A stretch of DNA of 64,000 bases from Schistosoma mansoni (Eukaryota > Platyhelminthes > Trematoda > Strigeidida > Schistosomatidae): contig NC_031496.1 of the NCBI RefSeq assembly GCF_000237925.1, positions 2,085,396-2,149,395 of the forward strand, given 5' to 3'. Made by a program: the position numbers and the translations under genes. A model generated the notes under the pieces. That model did no database searches. It was given only the letters and a program-made list of their open reading frames with translations, and was not told the origin of the DNA. Of the stretch, positions 12,906 to 25,200 are shown one piece after another. Numbering within the stretch: the stretch's first letter is position 1; each line of letters begins with the position of its first letter.

Positions 12906-15880
12906 GTTAATTATGAATAACTCTACTGTTTTGAACAGTAGCAATGAGAAACGAACTAGACATGAGCATAAAGTGGTCAAATTTTCTACACGCTAAAGGT
13001 AGCGACAATTTTGAACGTAGTATAATATCATATATTTTGAAGAAAACACTTCAACCCCCAAAAAAGATTTTAAATGGTCTAAAAGATTGTTTTTGGCTGG
13101 CTTTGTATTGTGAATTTTCCCGAGATGGTTTAATAAACCTATTCACAATTATCCCTTATCCCTCTGCTAAAGACTAGGGTTAACCCTGATAGGGCTATCG
13201 GCCGGGCCAGAAAAGTTACTAATTAATATTGTACAGACATCGTACCGATTCTACTTTATTCGTCATGTACCACAAGAATTAGAAACATGGATATTACGAT
13301 AGACTTTGTGGAGTTGTCACGGTTTAACCCACACTGATACTAGTGACAATACTTGGGGTTTAGTTACGATTGATTACAATTGTCCAGTAGCCATCACATG
13401 TCCTCAAAAAGCCATCATTCCATAGAGGATGGATGATTATTTAGAATGTGGAGGGAAAAGGTCAAAAGCCATCAGAATTTCCTTCATAAACTATCAGAAA
13501 AATTTGATTACTAATTTTATTATTACTTTTTGTTGGTGACTTAATTCCGGTTCAGTTGTGCAACTAAGATAAATGCATTACGTGTTTTATATTATTTTCT
13601 TTTGATCGAAAAATGAAAGCATCTTAACTTCACCGTTTGTCATCAGAGAAATCAGTGTAATTAACTGTTGGGTTGACGAAAAATTAATGAATCCTTATCT
13701 GGCATCAGCTAATAGTGCCAGACAATAAACTCCATGTAACCCAGAAAACTTCACCAGATAAAAAGATTTCTTCGCTACTCTTGTTTTTAATGGAAGATGA
13801 GTTTAACGTTTCAACGGTAGTTTGATGCAAATATAAGTTAAACTTGCGTTTCAGTATAGCCAATCTGTAGGAGAATAGCCCCTCCACTCAAATTGAAATT
13901 GACAGAGAAGTTGATGTATTAGTATTTAGAAAGCAATGTAAAAGGTGCCAAAATGCTTAAGGAAATAGGCGTGACTGATATTTACTCTGATTGCTGGAAA
14001 GCTTGTTAATACATGGCCGTATCAGTGGGAATACAAAAACAAAACAACGATTATTAAGGAATGGCTGGATACACTACAAGAGTCCAAGGGGGACTAAATG
14101 AACGAGACAGTTCAAAGTTAATCCAAAACAGCTATCTAAACAGAGTAGTGGCTCTTTACGATCAGTTCATGACGGATAAATTGACCTAAATTTATCCCAC
14201 TTGTTGTGAATTAGAGTGAACAATCAGTAGCGATTATCACAAATACTAAGCTGAACATTAAGTCGGACAGGCCAAAATGGTAAACCGCAAGCATGGCAAA
14301 CTTGTATGTAATTATCTACCCTTATCACTCTCCTTATGGTCAGCTGAACAATGACATATTAAGAGTAAACATGAACGACTAGTTATAGCGTTTTGTTGTC
14401 TAATTCCCTTATTTGAGGTGGAGAGTGAACGAACCATAGTGATATTCAGGCGGATATAATTGCCAAAGATCTAGGAAAAGTCGTTAACGAAGTCTCCCAC
14501 TTGATTTTTAAAATAAACTACGGAGTTATACTTGGAAAATAAGCTGGGCCAATAACGTTTTTAGAGGAAGCAAAAGATGATCAAGATAGAATTACAATTT
14601 TTGAATGAACCAATCAGAAATAGGACGGTGGCTCTTGGATTTCACCACAAAATTCAATAATCCCTTTGACAAATTACATTTTGGCATTAAAGCTGATATC
14701 ATTTTGCGATGAAAACTTCGACTGTCATCCCTAACCCTAATTTCTAACCACAACTCACGAGCATATTTGGACCCTAATAAGTGGTCTACGTTTTCACAAG
14801 GACATTTTAGTACAGCTATAAGGTCTTATGTGAATTACAGTCAAGTGGACAATTCAGTATCTGTTGTTCCCCTGTATCACTTGTGGAAAGCGAATATAAT
14901 TTTCAGGCTGTAGCAAGACATGAGCGCTACCGCTGTTAAAATAAGCCGTCGTTTATTCTTGGCCTAGAGCTGTGAGTTAGTGTTATAACATCCGTTTAGG
15001 ACATTATACACTACGTTGAAGTTTTGGTCGTGAATATTATTGAATATCACTATCGAATTTAAACTTTCTTATCACTTAGTTGGGTCCATCACGTGCAGAG
15101 GAACCTTCGTTGATCATATGAACTCATTTGTGGTTGTCATCTTAAAGAAGGTCACAAGTAACATTCATGTAATAAAAAGTGTTATCATTTGTCATTCAAT
15201 ATATCTTTTTGATGTGAGTGCTATTTGTTGTCATTTTACTTTGCTTAGAAACAGACACATTAGGTTGAAGTGATACTTTTTCCGGTGTATCATTAGTGAC
15301 TGTGTGTATAGTTATATCTTGAATAAGCTCCTCTACTAGGATACACCACAGGTTTTATCTTTGACCCAGAACAAATCATTTAGAAGGAGACTCTGAAAAG
15401 GTTTAAAATCAGATGTCATATTTTTTAGATATGGAGTTTCTCTTCGCATATTGGGGACTTAATTATAATAACTCTAAATGTGAAAACGTGGCACCAACAC
15501 TTACAGTTGATGATTTAAAACTAAGATTTGACCGTAACAACATCGAAAACTTGAAGTGTTACATGGATAACTAAGTCTTACTGAAGAATGAAGACTAATC
15601 GCCTCGTCATCACGAAGTTGTGTATTGGACGTTTTTCAATTTGGCGCTAGTTACAAAATTTTCTGCTACATGTTATTTTCTGGTTAGTTGAATGTTCACA
15701 TTTTTACCCATCAAAGCCAGTATCTGATGCAATATGTATTCTAAGCTTCGTTTTCATCTCCTACTGCCGAATTTGTTCTTATTTGTTCCTGAACGGGGTT
15801 AATGATAATGCTGAGTAGACTGATGATATACTATACTAACCAAAAAAGTCATATGTAGGAATTACTCAGAATTACTCAAA
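12906..15880. other. AT-rich stretch with no recognisable gene
   Basis: I see no convincing exon, RNA gene or repeat family here. The frames at 12944-13177, 13705-13887 and 15040-15273 are short and show no motif. Confidence 0.35.
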
Positions 15881-15889
15881 ATCTGAAAA

Positions 15890-16671
15890 CATGTTTCGTA
15901 CGACTAACCGAGGATCATTTACAGATTGCCCACTGAAAAGCATGTTACCATTTATTATCTTAAATTCTGTCTGGATATTTGTTGTCCTACTGAAACCATT
16001 TTTTAAGTCTTGGTCGACTTACATCTCCATAGCTAATACGAATACGGAGGGTGAAAGAAAAAATGTACAAGGAGGAAAAGGCTATTGAAGTTCGTAAGCC
16101 TAATGGTCTAATAAACCTAGAGATTAGACATCTCAACTCCATGTTTACTCAGAAACTCTTATCTTATGAAAGCTCTCCAAGTATGTGGAAACTCTCTAAA
16201 GAACTGAGAGGTGACAGGTAGATTAGAAACGATAACCAGCTGAATGTTTGGGGCTTAAAGAAGTCTTTTATATGTTAGTCATCTGATCTCATGATCCTTA
16301 AATCCACATGTTTGAAGAATAATTGCGTTCCTAGTTTCGCTGAAAATGATGTCCGGAAATGTCTCCAGTCACCTAATTCATCCCCATGTTTGGGACCTGA
16401 TGGTATCTCAAACCTTTTCAAAAATGTGGTGACGTTCTATGTTACCCACCCACGAATATCTTAAACAGATCCTTCTCAACTAATCTCTTACCTAAAATGT
16501 GGAGAAAGATAAAGATAATCCATGTACCTAGGGGAGTATCTGGTAATACATAAATGTGAAATTTAGACCCACAACAATAACTTCACCTTTCCTTAAAATG
16601 ATGGAAAGATCATTGATACTCTCACTTCAACCTGTAATAAAAGTGCACACTGATCCGTATCAGTTTGCTTC
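15890..16671 (+). mobile_element. CR1/Jockey-like LINE fragment (reverse transcriptase N-terminus)
   Basis: The plus strand translates in broken frames to VRKCLQS, then LGPDGIS.LFKN, then LPKMWRKIKIIHVPRG, then FLKMMERSLILSLQPV and HTDPYQFA. This is the expected order for the reverse transcriptase N-terminal region (SPGPDGIP...W..A.I.PV.KK...LLK.MER...DPLQFAYR). It stops abruptly at 'QFA', where a short RTE-derived element is inserted in the opposite orientation. Confidence 0.7.
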
Positions 16672-17169
16672 AGTCAGTCAGCCACAACATAGAACCACAT
16701 TTATGCATCGGTCCAAGTTGCCATACCCCATTAGCACAACAAGATGAACGCCAAATTCATAGAAGTAGTTAATTTAGTGGTGGCATTATATAAAAAATAG
16801 GTTATATATAAGGATATAGTACACGAAGAAAAACAGATATGAAGCAATTTTAATCTCAAGGTTTAAGGGAAGACAAAGGGTGTATACACCTACGCCATCG
16901 TGATTGATTCTGAGCCATGTGGGTAGGCAGAATCGCTGTTATGCTGGTTGTCTGAAGGAAACACCTTACTGCTGTCACACCTCTGTACAGTCGACAGTAC
17001 GACTTCGCCTTCAGACCTTGGGTTTGCTGCTTTTAGTCTTGCCGCTCTTCAACTGACCTGCCTGGCATGGTAGAACCTTGGGGAATGACTGTTCCAGCTA
17101 GTATAGCTCGATTGGCTCATCACGATAGGCAAGCCCGACCACCACGTCAAGGTAGCAGCAACGGCCGGG
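16672..17169 (-). mobile_element. Short internally deleted RTE-like element (5' end joined to 3' end)
   Basis: Read on the minus strand, it begins at 17169 with the RTE 5' terminus (CCCGGCC, then the 'accttgacgtggtggtcggg' block) and follows the 5' leader for ~250 bp. At about 16920 it jumps to the last ~250 bp of an RTE element (coding end 'cgattc...cgtaggtgta', then the 3' UTR) and finishes in the CTGACTGA-type tail at 16672. Endonuclease and reverse transcriptase are absent. It sits inside a CR1-like fragment, so it inserted later than that element. Confidence 0.75.
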
Positions 17170-18059
17170 TTACACATGCTTAACTTTGTAGATCTGAGAA
17201 AATGTTATATGAAAGCTCACTGACATCTGGTATATGTCCTTTCGCCTATTTTCGACGTCATATGTGTAGATCCTGTTAAAAAGTAGTTAACGTACTTTCT
17301 TATTAACAACACCAGCGCGTACTTAGGAAGATACTCTGTGTTGCCTGCACTTCAGAGAAGTCTTAAGAATATTCGCTTATTACCTAAAAAAACGATGAAA
17401 TACAACTATAGTTTTCTATTTATTCAGTTTCCCGTGCTCATGTTGGTTCGTTTGACTCGTGATTGGTTTAGTAGTCGTGAAACTTGTGTTGGTTTTTGAT
17501 GAAGAGGATAGAGGCCTTAATCTCCCAGTTTTAAACGATTTATTTTACGTTCAGTGAATCAAGATATTATGAAAATAAATGTTAGTGATGTAACGTTGCG
17601 TTCCTGAAGGTTTAAGGTATAATTCCATATATTTAAAATATTTATCATAGCAACTTCAACAGCAGACTAGTGTGTTTAAGATTTCATAAAAAACCACGTT
17701 TGACAAGCGATAAGTTGCGTTGTTAATTTTGTCGTTAACACTAAAAACAAAAGCGTGTGCAAAAAGCATGCTTATTTTGAGTAGTGCGACTGCTTTGAGA
17801 ATAATTAAAAGCTATTCCAAGTATCAGGAAGCTATTCTCGGAGAGTTAGTTATATTAAAGCACTCGACCTCCAACAAACCCAGTGCAGATACGTTGCCAG
17901 AGCTTTGCCTCATTCGATAAATTATTAACACAAGTCGAGAATCAAGCGCATTTTCGCATACGGCTGCTGAAACCAAAAACGACTGACAGGGTTCTGAGAC
18001 GCACAACGATTAAAGTTCGAGTGATTTAACCTTTAACTTATCCGGTGCTTAAAGTTATC
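17170..18059. other. No clear gene; possible LINE leader
   Basis: A 66-codon frame at 17720-17920 and the sequence after it may belong to the 5' leader of the LINE fragment that follows, but I cannot show this. Nothing else stands out. Confidence 0.3.
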
Positions 18060-18685
18060 TTACATTAGATCACCTTCCTCGTTCGTTTTTGTTTACATCC
18101 TTGTAATTCTGTTTTCCAAGTCATTGAGCAAGTCATTCGTGGCGAATGTTCTGTGCTGTCTCCAGTCCGTGACCGGCCGAAATTCCGAATGGTGCCATCA
18201 AATACAGAATCTGAGTCAGACTTTCTGAAACCATTTTTGCCACTCAAGCTGATCTCACTGAACGTTTGCACGCTGATGCAAATCGGATAACATATAGGTT
18301 TGTATGTCTTTGGACTGAGCCATGTGAGTAGGTACAGTCTACCCGGTTTTGGTCCTCGTGGTTATCGTAAACAATTGTTGGAAGCTTGAGATGGCCGAAC
18401 TCAGAATTGTCCACAGTGTTGCAGATGCATCTATTCTGTATTATGAATTCCTAAGTTAACTTATAAGTCTTATTTTTACTCCACCGATCCATATTTTATT
18501 CCGGTACCGTATCTTTTATGTCTGATCTTTCCTGCTATTACCAATACTATTACTACCTCTACTACTCTGGTATGTGCCTTGACTATTTCATCTCTCTGTG
18601 CAAATAGGTTGGCAACTTGAATCTACGTCCACATGTCCAAGGTCCTACGTTGTGTCTGACTGAATGACAGGTCTAGAAAGTCTTA
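18060..18685 (+). mobile_element. Internally deleted RTE-like LINE (endonuclease start joined to 3' end)
   Basis: Sequence up to ~18285 corresponds to the region leading into the endonuclease domain (LLKPF.PLKLISLNVCTLMQIG, comparable to the LH.GAFNVRTL.QIGQQ start in the copy at 61.5 kb). It then passes directly to the last coding residues (GLSHVSRYSLPGFGPRG) and the 3' UTR, ending near 18669 in a tgtctgactgaatgac tail. The rest of the endonuclease and the whole reverse transcriptase are missing. Confidence 0.65.
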
Positions 18686-18689
18686 GTAC

Positions 18690-20175
18690 TGTTGTATACT
18701 ATATTTCTGAGACTCCCATTCAAGACTATCGTAAAATTCTCTCATCTTTCGATTCCTGAAAACTTGTTTCATGTGCTCTTATTCGGAGGCCTTGCTTCAC
18801 CTTTGTACTGTTTAGTTGGTATTGGTGTCGAAGAAAACACCAGAGTAGAGGCATCACTAATCGATTGGATTCTCATCGGTGGTTGTTCATGTGTTGTTAT
18901 TTTAGAAAGCTCCACCAAGGTGAGATACTGGCGTAGAAGACGATATCTCGTAATCTCAGCCTACGCCTCAACATATTAGAGTCGAAGTACAATTAAATAT
19001 GAGTTCTACCACCACTTAAGATTATATCAAAGAAACAAGTTCGACAGATATTTCAGTGATATCTGGAGATTTAATTACTGAGGACATGGGTCTAGGAACA
19101 GAGGAGAGTGAGCGAGAAAATTTGTAAAGCTGACCAAATGTCAATCAATGACATTTACTGACATCTTGAACGATGGACTGAGTTCTTCAAGGAACAATTC
19201 AGGTGGTCTGCTGCCTCAGTAACATCGATTGAACTGTTTTGTCGTCCATGACTGGTGATGGCTGATCCACTTAGTGAAAAGAAGCTCTACAAGAAACTCC
19301 AATTCCTGAAGCTCCATAGGTCACCAGGCCCAGATGACATACATACGGCTTTAAGGGCGGTGGCCATATTCTGGTTAAGGAAATTAACGAGTTGTTTGTA
19401 AAAGTTTAGGAATTAGATTATGTCCAAACATCCTAAAATAGGGTGATAGTCGTTCCTGATTTTAAAAAGAGGACAAGTCTACTTCTTATTGCATCCAATT
19501 TATTGGTTTGAATACTTCGCAGTTCGTTCAAAACCCGTTAAAGATCGACTCGGGAGGAGCAGGTTGGGTTTCGTTCTGGTTGTAGATGTATTGATCATGT
19601 CTTCACTCCCCGCCAACTGTTAGAGCACCACCATACTCATTTCAGGCCGAAAGTCCTTATGTTTCTTGATATTAGGACCGCCTTCGATCCATCGAATAGG
19701 ACTGCTCTCCGTAATTGTTTGTTAAAGAAGGTTGTACCTAAGAAGTTTACTAATGTCTTGAGGACCCAGGGAGTGTGAATGAATATAACCACCTCTCTAC
19801 ATTGTTCCATTCAAGCAGTCAAGTTGGTCAGGACTGCCCAATCTCATCATTCGTCTTCAACTTTACCATCAATAAGATTCTGGGAACAACTACAAGGGAG
19901 GTAGAAAGCGGATATGACTAATCTGTTTCCCGGAAAATGGCTTCTCGATCTTGAAATTATCTTACCATGCGATGGTATTCAAGCTATGAAAATCGCACTT
20001 AATCAGTTTCTCTAAATATGGCATTTACTTTCCACCTGAATGGAAAATAACTTTAAAAGGTGGACAGGAACCTATGTGGACACTCACTCTTTGTATTTAG
20101 GATTTGGAAGTAATCGGAAAGGTAGTCGTGTAAGTGTTCGTGGTGGCCTAGTTCACAAACATAGACGTGGTGGCT
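18690..20175 (+). mobile_element. Decayed RTE-like LINE (endonuclease to reverse transcriptase)
   Basis: The frame at 18692-18979 contains GVGIALS-like, ASLIDWI and VISAYAS.T segments of the apurinic endonuclease. Further on, broken frames give LKLHRSPGPDDIH, a degraded 'GFRSG..CIDH.FT.RQLL' block and parts of the palm. The copy is heavily interrupted and ends near 20170, before the C-terminal region. Confidence 0.7.
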
Positions 20176-20289
20176 GAGTTACATTAATATTACATTGTTT
20201 CGTTATAAAACTGATCTGTGAAAGCTGCTGTACGTAGAGTATCATTTATATATTCTCTAAACATAAAGTCGATAGTTTGTGCATCATGG

Positions 20290-20445
20290 TTTTTCTGGTT
20301 AGCGTTTTTTAGCGAGTTGGTTTTCCACGGGACGGGGTCGCTAACCCCATGCCCAACCCTCCTCCTTTACCCGGGCTTGGGACCGGCAGTAGCCCCCGGA
20401 GGAGCTACAGGCGGAGTTGTGTATCATGGTAGAAACTAGAATAAA
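20290..20445 (+). mobile_element. RTE-like LINE 5' leader fragment (second 5' type)
   Basis: A ~150 bp block with aaccccatgcccaaccctcc and 'cccgggcttgggaccg' matches the 5' leaders at 34018-34165 (+) and 56945-57115 (-). It is richer in G+C than its surroundings. No coding region is attached. Confidence 0.6.
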
Positions 20446-21225
20446 TTCATCACGGCTATAGATTATTGACTAGCCAGTTAAATAAACCACTAGTTTTTGG
20501 TTTAACCAACCGTCTTCCAAACCTTATCACATTGTCAATTATCTCAATAATACTTGAACTGACCATTTACTACCTTTCTCAAACCAGCTACTGACTAAAA
20601 ATGCCTTCTCTATGTATTGTAACTTTTCTGTTCATCACTAAATGGCTGTTAGTCGATTGTTTTTCATGATCACCTACCTCATAAATCTGTACTTAGGTTA
20701 TGACATATACCACCATTCATGCACAATGTAGAAAATGACCCATATTCATTGGTTCAAGTTTTCATCATATGAATACAGCGCGATCCTGGAGTAGTGCAAG
20801 TAGCAACATTATTAGTGATAGTAGAAAAGATTAGTCATAGAAGATATCATTCAAGAAAGAAAATATACATCCTGTGGAATAAGAAATATTTAAGGTTATT
20901 AGGTTACTTAAGATCTGTGAGAAGACAGAGCGAATACATCTACCCCATTGAAAATGATTTTTTATCTATATCAATCAAAGTCTAACCATTGGCTACGAAA
21001 ATCAAGAGTACTATAACCTAACAGTCGATGACTTCACGGATTGATGCCACGTTTTGGTCTGACTATCCTTAACTTCCAAATTGCTCCTACACCAGCCATC
21101 ATCGCGTGTGGAGATAAAAGGTGGTAGGAGTACGTAATAAGTGTCCAAACCATCTCGGTCAATAAAAATCCACACTCTATTCATCTTTGTTTTGTACGAT
21201 CTTTAATAATAATAACCTTCCACTT
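20446..21225. other. Upstream of eIF4A, no gene seen
   Basis: AT-rich sequence that may contain distal promoter elements or a 5' non-coding exon of eIF4A. I could not locate either with confidence. Confidence 0.3.
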
Positions 21226-21752
21226 TTATTTTTTATTATTTTATTTAAACACATAAATATTGGTACAAGGAAGCACCATATATATATGCGCCACACAAAT
21301 CTCATTTGATTTGTGTGAGGGCTGTGATACTGCCCACGTGCCCAAACTGAAACAGGTGGTTTTCTTAGGGGACCACACCCGGAGCCTTTGACCTAAACGT
21401 CTGATCCACAAGGCAGTAGAGCATTGTGAGGAGATGCAGTCCCATGGTAGCCGGTGAGGAACAATTGGTTAATATGCCATTTATTCCTTCAGGATGCTGG
21501 AGCCCATGTGCACCATTAGTTTGGAATGAGGGTTTTCCAATTCCCCTAGGTGGACTCGCAGTGTCCACCAACCCGGTTAAAGCGCCGGACATTTGCTTTC
21601 CGTCCTCTCAACTTCGTAAACAACAGTAATGCCACGAGAAGGTAGTGGGACTTGTGTGGCAGAGGCTATATACGCGTGGCCATGTGAGAGCATTTCGAGG
21701 GGGAAGGTGGTCCCTCCTCACTCTCGGCCGTACCAGGGCATTTCGGGGCACC
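21226..21752 (-). repeat. SINE-like ~500 bp repeat, full length
   Basis: A complete copy in reverse orientation: the taaaca-rich tail starts near 21240, the hairpin (cacacaaatc ... gatttgtgtg) is at about 21294-21320, and the 5' end (cggccgtaccagggcatt) lies near 21750. It is less than 200 bp upstream of the eIF4A start codon, so it lies in the 5' leader, in a 5' intron or near the promoter. Small open frames inside it are not genes. Confidence 0.85.
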
Positions 21753-21931
21753 TTCCACTTAATATGAAACATTTCTTGGCGTATTTTTCGTCCCACGCCT
21801 TTTATAAATCAATATTGTGATCATTTTTATATAATTCTTTTGTTTATATACTATTCTTTTCATATTGTAAACTGTTATTTGTTTGTATTGCCTACTTTTC
21901 ATGCTCCTATTTTCTTATTATTCATATGTAG

Positions 21932-22237
21932 ATGGAGTCGGACAACAACATAAACAGCCACTATAACAATGTATGTGATTCATTTGATCGTATGAATTTA
22001 AAAGAAAATCTTTTACGTGGAATATTTGCATATGGTTTTGAAAAACCTTCTGCAATACAACAAAGAGCTATAATTCCATCAATTGAAGGACGTAATGTCA
22101 TAGCTCAAGCTCAGTCGGGTACCGGGAAAACAGCCACGTTTAGTATTGCCATTTTGCAACAAATCTGTACGAACGATCCACGTTGTCAAGCCTTAGTATT
22201 GGCTCCAACTAGGGAACTAGCGAAACAAATTCAAATG
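21932..22237 (+). CDS. EIF4A: eIF4A exon 1 (residues 1-102)
   Basis: Starts at the ATG preceded by a 'catatgtag' acceptor-like site, and carries the Q motif, motif I and PTRELA. It ends after the codon for Met102 (QIQM) at a GGTAATTT donor, phase 0. The acidic, Asn-rich first 15 residues are variable in the family. Confidence 0.95.
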
Positions 22238-25200
22238 GTAATTTGCGAATTATTCATTATTATTACTATTATGTTCGACTTCTAACTAAAGGATAAGTTT
22301 AATGCTCACCAGTACACTGTTCTGCCTTACGGCTGTAAAACGTGGCACTACTAGCATTTGATCATAGATGCTTTTGAAGTATTGCTCACGTATAATGGAA
22401 CCATAGGGTGATAAATGTTGTGGTTAGACGCAAGGTGTTAAATAAGGTTAGGAAGTCAATTTAGAAACTGTAGATCTTCGTTGTCTAAAGTAGATGGGAT
22501 ATAATATTACGTATCACAAACGACCGCATACCTCTGTTCTCGATGCTTGGCGTATAATAAGTTGGGAGAACGTTGGGAGCGGGCTAACCGGAAATCTACG
22601 TTAGTCCACTAAGTTGTTGACTGTTGGACTAAGCCGTGTAAATAAATGCATACTACCTGCTTGAGGTCCCGGGTGATCTTCTTAACCGATAGCTGTTAGT
22701 CCTTCGTGACGTGGTTTAAAGTCGGTCGCAATAGGGTAAATGCAGATTAGTGTATGTTAGTGTAATAATAAGAATAATAGTGGGGGAAACAGAAATGTAC
22801 AACCAGAAAAACTCTTTCAGTTAAGGAAGTTATAACCACTCTTTGTGAAGAAAGTAAAAGAAGGTTACAGCAGGATCACCACTGGCTTTTATTCTGAGCC
22901 ATATCTAATAACGTCTCTAGCCACTGTGTTGCACCATATCTTGGATCCCAACCAGGGAGTCGTGAAGGGCAAACAGAAGCCAACCCTTTGCAGCTTTCTT
23001 TCATACCACGACACCATGTCACACATTGAAGACCTCTCCGCTTTTTCCAATCAGTTCCAGCGTCGGCGAATAATGCACGTTGTGGGATTCTCTGGGACGA
23101 CATTTGTGGAACATGTCCAAGCCACCGAATTCGATGTTTCAAGATGGTGAAGGAAATTGAATTATTGTCTCTGCTCCCGAACGCATGATGCTGAACCTCT
23201 GCATTACTAACATGGTGTTGCCATTGGATGTCAGCAATCCTTCGGAGACAACGATGGTCGAACACAGAGAGTCGTCTAACATCCTTAACTTGGAGATGGC
23301 GGATTTCAAAAGTATGGAGCCAAACTGCGACCTTTTACAGTCAGACCAACATCACGAAGACGCCAAAGTTGACCCAGATTGGCATAAGCCGATCTGTCTT
23401 TCACTATATATGAATTGATCTCATCATTTACGCCACCACCAGCGCCTATGCAGCTACCCAGATACACGAACTTCCCGACTATAGTGCTGTGGTGCATTTA
23501 ATGAATGCCGTACAATTCCTAGAACCACAACAATTAGATCGTTCTACATTTAATAGACACATCAACATAAGTTCAGTCCGTCATTTCATACAGATAAGGT
23601 CAACCAACCGATCACAAGACCAGAGTACGCAAAGAAAAAAAATGTTAACCAATCACAAGCAATCAGAACAAACTAGTTTAACGTTTATGTTAACAAGTCT
23701 TCTGTTACTTGGAATAGGTATTAATTATCTTTTGTAGACTGACATCTACTTATAGTGACAACGTAATTAGTCTCAATTTTACTCAATCCAGATTTTTAAA
23801 TTCTTCCTTATTTTCCCCCTTAGTAAATAATTGTCGTTGAGATGAAGAACCAATCTTATAGAGTTAGGCAACCATTAGGTAGTGTTAGGGGTATTCCACC
23901 TTAAAACAAAAAGCTGTTCACAGCTTCCTTGTTTTTAATGGTTTGTTTAACTGAGGTCAATTCATGATCTCGATAATAATATTGAACAACCCCCAAATCC
24001 CCTGATATGGTCGAGAGTGGGGAGGGTTCGCTCTCCCTCTCCAAATGCTCTCACACGACCACGCGTATATAGACTGTGCCAGGGAAGTCCCACTCAATGC
24101 CTTCTCGTGGCATTACTGTTGTTTACGAAAGTGGAAGGAAGAAAAGAGAATGTCCGATGCTTTAACCGGGTTGGTGGACATGGCGAGTCCACCTAGGGGA
24201 GTTGGAAAACCCTGATTTTAAACCAATGGTGCACATGGGCTCCAGTATCCTGAGGGAACAAATGGCATACGAACCAATCGTTGGTCACCGGCTAGCATGA
24301 GACTGCATCTCATCACGAAGCTCCACTGCCTTGTGGATCAGACCTTTAGGTCAAAGGCTCCGGATGTGGCCCCCTAAGAAAACCACCTGTTTCAGTTTGG
24401 GCACCTGGGCAGTATCACATCCCTCACACAAATCGAATGAGATTTGTGTGGCGCATATATATATGGTGCTTCCTTGTACCAATATTTATGTGTTTAAATA
24501 ATAAATAAATAATCCCCATAAAGTACCCAGAACCAAAAGTTATTACTTTGTTTTTTTTTTCTTTATTGTAAATAGGTTGTTCTAGCACTTGGTGATTATA
24601 TGAATATTAGTTGTCATGTTTGTATTGGTGGTACACAAGTATCCACTGATATTGAACAATTACAATTAGGTCAACAAATTGTAGTTGGTACACCTGGACG
24701 TGTTTTAGATATGATTAGTCGTGGTTATTTACATACACAAACAATTAAATGTTTTGTATTGGATGAAGCAGATGAAATGCTTAGTTTAGGATTTAAAGAT
24801 CAAATTCAAGAGATATTTCGATCACTTAATTCATCTGTTCAAGTAAGTTTATCATCATTGTTATTATTGTTATTAATTTTTCTCAAGTTTAAAATAAGTT
24901 TTAATAACGAGCTGATGTCATCTGTAAGAAAGATAAGGAGTGAAGTGGTCGGACGCGTCGACAACTTCACTTATCTTGGAAGTCTGATCAGCCCTAATGG
25001 GTTGGTGTCTGACGAAGCCTGAGCACGGATTCAAAAAGCTCGTTTGACTTTTGCCAACTTACGTCACCTATGGCGAAGGCGAGATATCCATCTATCAAGT
25101 AAGGGATGAGTATACTGAGCAGCAGTTCGCTCTGTTCTACTTTACGGCTGTGAAACATGGCCATTAAGAGTAGAAGATACTCATAAGTTACTAGTATTTG

